Below are positions 14,557 through 20,629 of a stretch of DNA of 20,629 bases, piece after piece. The position numbers were made by a program, and so were the translations under genes. The stretch is from the NCBI GenBank assembly GCA_013372875.1, contig JABXIW010000303.1, forward strand, positions 1 to 20,629, read 5' to 3'. The stretch comes from Gammaproteobacteria bacterium. GTDB lineage: Bacteria > Pseudomonadota > Gammaproteobacteria > Enterobacterales > Kangiellaceae. Under the pieces are notes generated by a model. That model saw only the letters and a list, made by a program, of their open reading frames with translations. It searched no databases and was not told where the DNA came from. Numbering within the stretch: position 1 is the stretch's first letter; every line of letters starts with the position of its first letter.

Positions 14557-14955
14557 ATGCGATACTTTTACCTGGCCTTAGTTTCATTGGTACTTTTTTC
14601 TGGCTGTGCATCAGTAGATCCGAGCCAAGTTGATCGCAAATTGGCCAGCTGGCAAGGCAGCAATATTTCAACTTTAGTCCAGATCTGGGGCTTGCCCAGT
14701 AATGAGCGTGAAATTCAAGGAATTAAGTACGCTGAATGGAACAGCCGTGAAATAAAAAATCGCCCCGCCGTCAATATTGGTGTTGGTGGTTTTGGTAGTC
14801 GAATATTTGGCAGCATCGGCACCACGATTTTTGGCGGCCAAAAGGAATCTCACTGTTTAGTGCAAGTGGGCTACAAAGAAGATGGCACCGTGATTACCAG
14901 CAATTGGCAAGGCGATGCCGACACTTGTAACGATTCGATCCCCGAAAAAGAATAA
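14557..14955 (+). CDS. Small putative outer-membrane lipoprotein, unknown function
   Basis: The protein has 133 aa. The start MRYFYLALVSLVLFSGC is a lipoprotein signal with lipobox F-S-G-Cys17, so the mature protein of about 117 aa is lipid-anchored. Ser at +3 rather than Asp at +2 favours the outer membrane. The body opens with an ISTLVQIWGLPSNE helix-like segment followed by YAEWNSREI, reminiscent of small SmpA/BamE-like folds, but I do not claim the family. A glycine-rich patch (NIGVGGFGSRIFGSIGTTIF) and a C-terminal half with two Cys (SHCLVQVGY and ADTCND) follow and could form a disulfide. The ATG at 14557 is chosen because GGAG lies 6 nt upstream and the signal peptide starts there. It diverges from mscS and converges on recJ. 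Confidence 0.83.
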   Translation: MRYFYLALVSLVLFSGCASVDPSQVDRKLASWQGSNISTLVQIWGLPSNEREIQGIKYAEWNSREIKNRPAVNIGVGGFGSRIFGSIGTTIFGGQKESHCLVQVGYKEDGTVITSNWQGDADTCNDSIPEKE

Positions 14956-14998
14956 GCAGCATCTGACAAAAAAATAAAAGCAAAACTCAAGGGTCAGT

Positions 14999-16720
14999 TT
15001 AAGTTCGTAGTGGCTCTAAATACTGGATAATCAGTTGCAACTCTGCTTGTTCATAATAGTCATTAATATCCAATTGATAAGCCGCACGAATGGTTTGCAC
15101 AGGCTCTATCCAATGCTCAGGTTCAACTCTAAAAGCAATTGCAGAAATTGCTTGATTCGAATCCACAGGCTGTAATTGCAGCTTCAAATGATTTTTCCCA
15201 ACGATCCTTTGTGACAAGACTTTAAAGTCGCCATGGAATAAAGGCTCGGGAAAAGCCTGACCGAAAGGTCCCAAGGTTTCCAGCTCAGATACCGATTGCA
15301 AATTCAGCTCATGGTTTTGCAAAACACCATCGGTTTCAATCGAATTTTCTATACTTTTTCCATTAAGTAATAACTCGACCGCTTGATCAAAAGCCGCTTC
15401 AAATTCTGGCAAATTGGACTTTTTTAGACTCAAACCAGCCGCCATCGCATGACCACCGAATTTATCGATTAAAGCTGGGTGTTTAGCATTAACCAACGCC
15501 AAGGCATCCCGAATGTGTACTTGTTTTACCGAGCGTGCTGAACCTTTGAGGGTTTCTTCGCTGTCATTGGCAAAAACGATACAAGGCTTATTCAATTTAT
15601 CTTTTACTCTTGAAGCAAGCAACCCAACCACGCCTTGATGCCAATGCTCTTGATATAAACAAATCGAATGCTCAAATGCTGAGTTAAAATCTTGCTCCGC
15701 TAATATTTGCAAAGCATCTTGCTGCATATCTTGCTCAACTTCTTGCCTATCACTATTCAAGCTATGCAGAATTTGAGCATATTCATTAGCGGTCGCTTTG
15801 TCCTGTGCTAACAAACATTCAATACCCAAACTCATATCATCCAAACGTCCTGCTGCATTTAAACGAGGGCCAACTGCAAATCCCAAATCAGAGCTTTTAA
15901 CTTTAGGCAATTTACGTTTTGCTAGACTAAGAAGCTCAGCGATACCCAGTCGAGCTTTGCCCGCTTTTATCAAGCGCAAACCTTGCTTAACTAAAATTCG
16001 GTTATTAGTATCCAGTGGCACCAAGTCCGCAACCGTTCCCAAGGCTACCAGATCTAAATAATGAGCTAAATTGGGCTCTGGCAAATCATTCTGTTCAAAC
16101 CATTGCTGCTCACGCAAGTAAGCACGCAAGGCCAGTAACAAATAAAACACCACCCCAACGCCGGCTAAATTTTTGCTTGGAAACTCATCATCAGGTTGGT
16201 TAGGGTTAATGATAGCATCGGCTTCTGGCAACTCATCACCAGCTAAGTGATGATCGGTAATTAAGACCTTTATGCCTAGCGACTTGGCTTTTTTGACCCC
16301 TTCGATACTGGAAATGCCATTATCAACAGTAATGATCAAATCGGGATTTTTATCTTTCGCTAACGACACCAATTCAGGTGATAAGCCATAACCATAATCA
16401 AATCGGTTGGGCACTAGATAATCAACATATTGAGCGCCAAATTGCTGCAAGACCAGTTTGCACAAAGCAGAACTGGTTGCGCCGTCGGCGTCAAAATCTC
16501 CTACAATGAGGATCTTTTGCTGCTGCTTTATAACCTCAAACAATAGCGCTACCGCTTTATCGATATCTTTTAGCAACTCGAACGATAAAAGATTAGCTAA
16601 ACCGTAATCAATTTCCTCATTCGGATCTAAGCCCCGATTAGCTAAAATTCTTTGCGACAAACTTAAATCTGTCTTGAGAAGGTCGAATTTTGGATTACGA
16701 CTAATGATGGTTTTATTCAT
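14999..16720 (-). CDS. recJ: Single-stranded-DNA-specific 5'-3' exonuclease RecJ
   Basis: RecJ degrades ssDNA 5' to 3' in RecF-pathway recombination, mismatch repair and base-excision repair. It has 573 aa (E. coli 577). DHH-superfamily motifs: Asp75, Asp77 and Asp79 in VGDFDADGATSS; Asp133 in TVDNGIS; Asp156-His157-His158 in ITDHHLAG; then NPNQPDDEFPSKNLAGVGV and LGTVADLVPL. The DHHA1 domain carries GVVGLLASRVKDK and FGGHAMAAGLSL, and a C-terminal OB-type domain ends the protein. The ATG at 16720 gives the family length. It lies 7 bp after the upstream amidohydrolase stop, so it is probably translationally coupled; no Shine-Dalgarno is visible. In E. coli recJ follows dsbC directly; here other genes intervene. 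Confidence 0.96.
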   Translation of the reverse strand: MNKTIISRNPKFDLLKTDLSLSQRILANRGLDPNEEIDYGLANLLSFELLKDIDKAVALLFEVIKQQQKILIVGDFDADGATSSALCKLVLQQFGAQYVDYLVPNRFDYGYGLSPELVSLAKDKNPDLIITVDNGISSIEGVKKAKSLGIKVLITDHHLAGDELPEADAIINPNQPDDEFPSKNLAGVGVVFYLLLALRAYLREQQWFEQNDLPEPNLAHYLDLVALGTVADLVPLDTNNRILVKQGLRLIKAGKARLGIAELLSLAKRKLPKVKSSDLGFAVGPRLNAAGRLDDMSLGIECLLAQDKATANEYAQILHSLNSDRQEVEQDMQQDALQILAEQDFNSAFEHSICLYQEHWHQGVVGLLASRVKDKLNKPCIVFANDSEETLKGSARSVKQVHIRDALALVNAKHPALIDKFGGHAMAAGLSLKKSNLPEFEAAFDQAVELLLNGKSIENSIETDGVLQNHELNLQSVSELETLGPFGQAFPEPLFHGDFKVLSQRIVGKNHLKLQLQPVDSNQAISAIAFRVEPEHWIEPVQTIRAAYQLDINDYYEQAELQLIIQYLEPLRT

Positions 16721-16727
16721 GGAATAA

Positions 16728-17948
16728 CTATTTAAAGACGTTTTGAGTTTCGAATATTTGTGTTGAAAATTGCTGACCATTGGACTGCAGCAGCCGTTTT
16801 ACCGCAAAGTCAAAAGCTAGTCCATTGTGTTGACGCAATAAATTCAAGTCAGCTTGCCATTTTTCATCTAACAAATTCGCCCGGATCAATCGCTTCAAAG
16901 AGATTAAAGGCATCACCGCAGGCAAAGGATAATCGCTACCATTGACTAAGCGCGAGTGCCATTCTTGATTTTCAATTAAGTATTTTAGTTTTTCGGGAGA
17001 TCGATTGATCTGTAAAGTAGCTGATAATTCACCATAAAGGTTCTCTTGGTACTCACTCATCAACCGCTTAAACAACTCAAAGCTATCAGTCATCGGCTTT
17101 GAAGTTTTATCTAAATCTTCGTTTTCGCCTAAGGTCGCACAATGTGCCACTACGACTTTTACCCCTTGATCTAATGCGCGTCTTAATCGTAATGGATTGC
17201 CCAACTCTTGTGTATCCGAGCCTTTTACCGCTTTTTCCGTGCCCGCATGACAAATTAGAGCCATATCTAACTCTTCTAATTTGCGATAAAAAGCATCACA
17301 ACGGGCCGACATAGGATCCATATTCTGCGCAGGTGGCAACCACTTTACCCCAACTGCGCCTTGAGTTTTGGCTTGTTCTAAAGCATCGATAGCATCCGCA
17401 CGATAAGGATGGATAGAAGCAGCCCATTCAAACTTATCAGGGTTTTGTTGGGCTAGTTTCGCGGGGTATTCATTGGGCACATAAAAAGTACTTAGCTCTT
17501 TGACTGCTTGACCTTTATCATTATGATGATAATCAAAAGCAAATAGCATTGATTTAAAGCCTACTGGCATATCCGATTGCAAGGCCATTAATTGCGCCAC
17601 ATATTCCGAATCAGCCTGTTCAGGCTGCTTGATACAAGCCGCATTCATATAAAACTTAAACTGGGCGTGTTGAATCGGATGACGCCAACTTTGCATTTGT
17701 GGATTCACCCAAATACCTGAATTGGCATCGCCCAAACCGACGGTATGCACATGACAGTCCATGACTTTTGAAGAATCAATTCCTTGCCATATCGTTTGCC
17801 AAAGCTCTGAGTTTTTTAAGGGTTCGGGTAATCCTAATTTACACGGATTAGAAACAAAGCCATCCCAGTGTCTTGATGCTTGCCAATATCCGACACCACC
17901 AACCACTCCTAACCCGATAAGTCCTTTAATCAGTCTTCTTCTTTTCAT
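16728..17948 (-). CDS. Amidohydrolase-family metalloenzyme with Tat-like signal/anchor
   Basis: The protein has 406 aa. The N-terminus KRRRLIKGLIGLGVVGGVGY combines RRxLIK, close to the twin-arginine motif, with a glycine-rich hydrophobic core and no AxA site. It is therefore probably exported folded and either cleaved or left anchored on the periplasmic side. The rest resembles the Amidohydro_2 (PF04909) TIM-barrel group. Putative metal ligands are His66 and His68 (MDCHVHTVG), a Lys in VGVKWLPPAQN, His in ALICHAGTE, His in VVVAHCATLG, and Asp in NGSDYPLP. The substrate is unknown; the family includes hydrolases and decarboxylases. It is upstream of recJ with a 7-bp gap and divergent from the Mth938-domain gene (59 bp between them). 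No Shine-Dalgarno is seen. Confidence 0.82.
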   Translation of the reverse strand: MKRRRLIKGLIGLGVVGGVGYWQASRHWDGFVSNPCKLGLPEPLKNSELWQTIWQGIDSSKVMDCHVHTVGLGDANSGIWVNPQMQSWRHPIQHAQFKFYMNAACIKQPEQADSEYVAQLMALQSDMPVGFKSMLFAFDYHHNDKGQAVKELSTFYVPNEYPAKLAQQNPDKFEWAASIHPYRADAIDALEQAKTQGAVGVKWLPPAQNMDPMSARCDAFYRKLEELDMALICHAGTEKAVKGSDTQELGNPLRLRRALDQGVKVVVAHCATLGENEDLDKTSKPMTDSFELFKRLMSEYQENLYGELSATLQINRSPEKLKYLIENQEWHSRLVNGSDYPLPAVMPLISLKRLIRANLLDEKWQADLNLLRQHNGLAFDFAVKRLLQSNGQQFSTQIFETQNVFK

Positions 17949-18007
17949 TTGTTATTTAGTTGCTATGATAATGACTACACATTCGCATAAGCCGTTTCAA
18001 AATACCA

Positions 18008-18376
18008 GTGGAAATCTCTTTAGACACTTCCAGCTCTGCCATCCGCATTCAGTCCTACCAATCAGGACGATTCAAAATTAATGGTAAAAGCTATACCCAG
18101 CCGCTTGCATTAAGTCATCAACAAATTTTGGACTTTAAATTGCCCAATAATGCGAATGAATTAACTATAGAAAACCTTCAACAGATCGGCTTTAAAGGTT
18201 ATGAAGTGGTGATATTGGGGACGGGTGGAACTTTGACTTTTCCAGACTGGGATCTGTTAGAACAAGCTCAGTGTTTAGGCCGCTCGCTGGAGATTATGGC
18301 AACGGATGCTGCTTGCCGAACCTTCACCGCGTTAGCAGATGAAGGTCGGAAAGTGTTAGCTATTCTTTATCCTTAA
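18008..18376 (+). CDS. Mth938-like domain protein
   Basis: The protein has 122 aa and belongs to the small Mth938/NDUFAF3-like family (DUF498, COG3737). Family marks are the opening ISLDTSSSAIRIQSYQSGRFKINGK region (seen as IQSYQSGRFKINGKSY), YEVVILGTGGTL in the core, and the C-terminal LEIMATDAACRTFTALADEGRKV, in shorter form MATDAACRTFTALADEGRKV. The eukaryotic homologue assists complex I assembly; the bacterial role is not established. The only plausible start in frame is the GTG at 18008, since a stop lies 12 codons upstream; there is no clear ribosome site. It runs against the surrounding minus-strand genes, diverging from the amidohydrolase and ending 15 bp from the dsbC stop. Confidence 0.86.
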   Translation: MEISLDTSSSAIRIQSYQSGRFKINGKSYTQPLALSHQQILDFKLPNNANELTIENLQQIGFKGYEVVILGTGGTLTFPDWDLLEQAQCLGRSLEIMATDAACRTFTALADEGRKVLAILYP

Positions 18377-18381
18377 AACTT

Positions 18382-18403
18382 GCCAAAAGTCTTAATTTTT
18401 GGC
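18382..18403. terminator. Weak bidirectional hairpin between the Mth938-domain gene and dsbC
   Basis: GCCAAAA (18382-18388) and TTTTGGC (18397-18403) form a 7-bp stem with an 8-nt loop, overlapping the last codons of dsbC. The U-tracts are poor on both sides (TTGCTC on plus, AAGTTTTAAG on minus). Any termination would be inefficient. Confidence 0.35.
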
Positions 18404-19153
18404 TTGCTCTTGAGCGCGAAGACTATCTAAATTTTGAATTAAAACTTCAGCTGGTTGATAGCCACCAATCAAGTTACCATTTTCCAGGATAATGCTTGGC
18501 GTACCACCCAAACCAAACTTTCTCACTAACTTCATATGCTCTGGTAAAGGATTATCGCAACTAGCTTTACTAAATTTTTGGTTCAGTTTGGCTTCTGTCA
18601 TAGCAGATTGACGATCTTTTGAGCACCAAATACCTTCCAATTTTTGCGCGGCTGAAGACTTTAAGCCAGCTCTTGGGAATGCCAAATAGCGAATGGTGAT
18701 ACCGCGGTCCAAATAATCTTGGCGCTCGCGATGCAATTTACGACAATAGCCACAATCAATATCTGTAAATACCGTAATCACGTGCTTTTCATTCGGCGCT
18801 TTAAACACCACCATGTCTTTCTCATCTAACTTAGCAATGTCTGCTTTGCGCATTGGCGCTTTTAAGTTATTCCAAACTTGAGTTTGTTGGCGATTCAAAT
18901 TGACGCGTTTCTCTAAATCGATTGCCGTGCCTTGAATGAAGTAACGGCCATCTTTTGATAAATAGACTAACTCGCCATCGGCTTCTACCGCATAAAAGCC
19001 AGGGATTGGGCTTTCGTTAATCAAATTGATATTCAAACTCGGGAAGCGCTGCTTCATCAATTCCTTGATTTCTTCTTCATTTAAGCCGCCCGCCTGTGCA
19101 GTAAAACTAAACGAAGCTGACAACAGCACAAACAACGTAATTATTTTTTTCAT
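18392..19153 (-). CDS. dsbC: Thiol:disulfide isomerase DsbC
   Basis: DsbC is the periplasmic disulfide isomerase, kept reduced by DsbD. It has 253 aa. A Sec signal MKKIITLFVLLSASFSFTAQA is cleaved after residue 21. An N-terminal dimerisation domain follows (to about 85, with VEADGELVYLSKDGRYFIQG). A linker then leads to the thioredoxin-like domain with active-site Cys134-Gly-Tyr-Cys137 (FTDIDCGYCRKLH). The cis-proline loop is LGGTPSIIL, and a second Cys pair (IWCSKD and KASCDN) is present as in E. coli DsbC. The ATG at 19153 begins the signal peptide; a frame extending to 19198 would put 15 polar residues ahead of it. It shares the gammaproteobacterial dsbC-recJ neighbourhood, but two genes now lie between. 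Confidence 0.95.
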   Translation of the reverse strand: MKKIITLFVLLSASFSFTAQAGGLNEEEIKELMKQRFPSLNINLINESPIPGFYAVEADGELVYLSKDGRYFIQGTAIDLEKRVNLNRQQTQVWNNLKAPMRKADIAKLDEKDMVVFKAPNEKHVITVFTDIDCGYCRKLHRERQDYLDRGITIRYLAFPRAGLKSSAAQKLEGIWCSKDRQSAMTEAKLNQKFSKASCDNPLPEHMKLVRKFGLGGTPSIILENGNLIGGYQPAEVLIQNLDSLRAQEQAKN

Positions 19154-19276
19154 AGATTTTGACCAATAATACAAATTTATCCTAGCAATAGCATTCAACA
19201 GCTATATGGTGTCATTTTAGTGCTTTTACAGCAAAAAGAGCTTCAATTTACAAACATTTACACGCTCTTACAATAG

Positions 19277-19303
19277 AAAAAGCCTATGAAATCATAGGCT
19301 TTT
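19277..19303 (-). terminator. Intrinsic terminator of the SRPBCC/GyrI-like gene
   Basis: On the minus strand AAAAGCCTATG and CATAGGCTTTT form an 11-bp stem with a 4-nt loop, followed by a TTTTTC tract. It starts about 20 bp past the stop codon of the gene at 19324-20373. The A-rich other side could allow it to work in both directions. Confidence 0.85.
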
Positions 19304-19323
19304 CAACTGTGTCGAGCTCAGTC

Positions 19324-20373
19324 TTATTTTATTGGGAAATATAAATGAGTAATTAGTTCATTCTCAGGTGTGATCTCCGGATCTGATACGTATTGTTCCC
19401 AAACATTGCCATTCATCTCAAGCCCATTTTCTGCGACAAATTGACCTAATTTTTCATAGGACGAACTGATACTCATATAAGAACCAATGTGTACCAATTT
19501 GACTGCTCTACCCGCATAAGATTGCTTGAACTGAATATCACTGTCTTCGGCCACTTCCACCGCAAAGTCAACTGGCAAAGCAGCTTCAAACGCCCAGAAA
19601 CCTTCTTCAGGGCTACCGCCAGTAGTGATAGCGATTGGCGCACCAGCAAAATTCAGACTATTCTCAGCCATAAATGCCACTAATTTGCCATACGACTCAG
19701 CCAATGCTTGCGAGATTTTGTCGCCATCCATATCGGAACGATTGGCCAAATAAATGATGTTGTCCGCATTTACTGTAACAATTTCAGGAGCATGACTCTG
19801 CTCTTCAATTGGCACTTCCGGCTCTTCCACAATGACTGTTTCCAAATCTGGCAAGGCTTCAACTTTGGCTTTTAAGTTGCTCAAACCTTTGTCGTACATA
19901 TCACCAATGAAAGAATCCATCATCAAACCCAAATACTTAGCAATAGGCCCTTCTAGCGGTGTATCAAAGCCCCATGTGACCTTGGTGCCACCATCAACTG
20001 GCTCAAGTTTATAATTGGCATAAGCTGTGGGCTGACCGTCAAAGTTCAGTTTTAACTTAATATCAGAAAGTGGGTTCGACTCAATAATTTCTTGAGTACC
20101 TTTACCAGTTTTCTCACCTTCCCAAGCCAGCTTGCCACCAACACCCGTTTCAGCACCCGAAAACTCATACTTGGCATCAGGCTCTAACTCAAACCAAGGT
20201 GACCATTGGTTAAAGTTTTCGCTAGTATTTAAGTAGTTAAATACTTTTTCCTGTGAAGCGTTAATAACTTTTGTACGCTCAACATGAGCCTCTTTTGGTA
20301 AGAAAAAACTCACCACCAGTAAAATCGCGACCAAAATCGCCAAAATTAACAATATTTTCCTCAAAACAGCCAT
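19324..20373 (-). CDS. Membrane-anchored SRPBCC domain fused to GyrI-like effector-binding domain
   Basis: The protein has 349 aa. One N-terminal transmembrane segment (about 5-25, LRKILLILAILVAILLVVSF) anchors it. Residues of about 28-175 fit the SRPBCC/polyketide-cyclase fold, a hydrophobic-ligand cavity: VERTKVINASQEKVFNYL, NFNQWSPWFELEPDAK, VGGKLAWEGEKTGKGTQEI, and TKVTWGFDTPLEG. After an acidic, proline-rich linker (EEPEVPIEEQ), residues 200-349 fit the GyrI-like/AraC effector-binding fold, ending in the typical VSDPEITPENELITHLYFPI. The ATG at 20373 has GGGG upstream; an in-frame ATG at 20415 has none. There is no DNA-binding domain, so it is not an AraC regulator. The topology suggests the domains face the periplasm, though a cytoplasmic side is possible. 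The ligand is unknown. Confidence 0.85.
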   Translation of the reverse strand: MAVLRKILLILAILVAILLVVSFFLPKEAHVERTKVINASQEKVFNYLNTSENFNQWSPWFELEPDAKYEFSGAETGVGGKLAWEGEKTGKGTQEIIESNPLSDIKLKLNFDGQPTAYANYKLEPVDGGTKVTWGFDTPLEGPIAKYLGLMMDSFIGDMYDKGLSNLKAKVEALPDLETVIVEEPEVPIEEQSHAPEIVTVNADNIIYLANRSDMDGDKISQALAESYGKLVAFMAENSLNFAGAPIAITTGGSPEEGFWAFEAALPVDFAVEVAEDSDIQFKQSYAGRAVKLVHIGSYMSISSSYEKLGQFVAENGLEMNGNVWEQYVSDPEITPENELITHLYFPIK

Positions 20374-20471
20374 TCCATTTCCCCAATTATTCGAATGAAA
20401 ACAATAAGCTAGCACATTTATGCAAACTTGTTAATCAAGCAATTCACTCCCTCATCAAAATTTACAAGCAT

Positions 20472-20500
20472 AAAAAAAGCAGCCCGAGAGCTGCTTTTTT
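20472..20500 (-). terminator. Intrinsic terminator of the rplS operon
   Basis: AAAAAAAGCAGC (20472-20483) and GCTGCTTTTTT (20490-20500) pair around CCGAGA. On the minus strand the stem is followed by seven T residues, 23 bp past the rplS stop. It is a textbook terminator and symmetric enough to work in both directions. Confidence 0.92.
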
Positions 20501-20522
20501 AGAATTGGTTAGTAAACAACAA

Positions 20523-20629
20523 TTACTTGTTTTTACCTTTAAGATCCAACTTCTCTTTAATACGTGCAGATTTACCTGAACGCTCACGCAAGTAGTAGAT
20601 TTTCGCTTGACGAACATCACCACGACGCT
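20523..20629 (-). CDS. rplS: 50S ribosomal protein L19, C-terminal fragment (cut by window edge)
   Basis: The last 35 codons are present. The sequence [19 protein letters not shown], followed by SARIKEKL and a Lys-rich tail, is the conserved C-terminus of L19 (YYLRER-GK-ARIKE). L19 sits at the 30S-50S interface. The gene continues beyond the right edge, where the rest of the rpsP-rimM-trmD-rplS operon would be expected. A strong terminator follows the stop codon. Confidence 0.97.
   Translation of the reverse strand, partial: RRGDVRQAKIYYLRERSGKSARIKEKLDLKGKNK

Noticed and set aside
17761..18081. Plus-strand frame across the amidohydrolase/Mth938 divergent region
   Set aside because: It overlaps both recognisable genes out of frame and encodes a low-complexity product with no family features.
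19324..20373. AraC-family transcription regulator
   Set aside because: The effector-binding-like fold is present, but there is no helix-turn-helix region; the N-terminal part is a membrane anchor plus SRPBCC fold.
1..20629. CRISPR array, tRNA, rRNA, insertion sequence or prophage
   Set aside because: No regularly spaced direct repeats, cloverleaf or rRNA-like segments, transposase, integrase or phage structural genes were seen.

Overview
The window reads as an ordinary stretch of a moderately AT-rich gammaproteobacterial chromosome. Both ends are cut inside housekeeping genes: pyrG on the left and rplS on the right, both on the minus strand. Three features support the assignment. The first is the barA - rlmD - relA - mazG - pyrG neighbourhood. 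The second is a synthetase-only RelA alongside a BarA-type tripartite kinase. The third is the rplS / dsbC / recJ neighbourhood. A marine Oceanospirillales/Kangiella-like host is my guess from overall composition and gene order; the sequence does not prove it. I see no tRNA, rRNA, CRISPR array, transposase or integrase.

Layout. 1-416: start of pyrG and its 279-bp upstream region, which has a possible extended -10 promoter and several inverted repeats. 417-926: an orphan, signal-peptide-bearing Hcp-like protein. 1012-4866: a tight minus-strand operon, relA -> mazG -> msrA fused to a GNAT domain. 5044-5844: two plus-strand genes, a small membrane protein and an unrecognised anchored protein, lying between relA and rlmD. 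They are followed by a roughly 120-bp nested palindrome. 5953-8110: a DEDD 3'-5' exonuclease gene and rlmD, minus strand. 8212-12050: a periplasmic substrate-binding protein translationally coupled to barA, plus strand. 12053-13402: mtaB, ending 2 bp from barA. 13566-14402: mscS. 14557-14955: a small lipoprotein. 14999-17948: a Tat-type amidohydrolase and recJ, minus strand. 18008-18376: a Mth938-domain protein, plus strand. 18392-19153: dsbC. 19324-20373: a membrane-anchored SRPBCC/GyrI-like protein. 20523-20629: C-terminus of rplS.

How the parts fit. The left half groups stress and nucleotide metabolism: CTP synthase, ppGpp synthetase, house-cleaning NTP pyrophosphohydrolase, and Met-sulfoxide repair. 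It also holds the global regulator kinase BarA with a candidate periplasmic ligand-binding partner. RNA-modification enzymes (RlmD, MtaB), DNA repair (RecJ, exonuclease) and envelope functions (MscS, DsbC, lipoprotein) fill the rest. Nothing here is a clear new multi-gene system. The most interesting items are the binding-protein/BarA pair, the MsrA-GNAT fusion in the relA operon, the exported Hcp-like protein, the pyrG leader structure and the long palindrome at 5832-5954.
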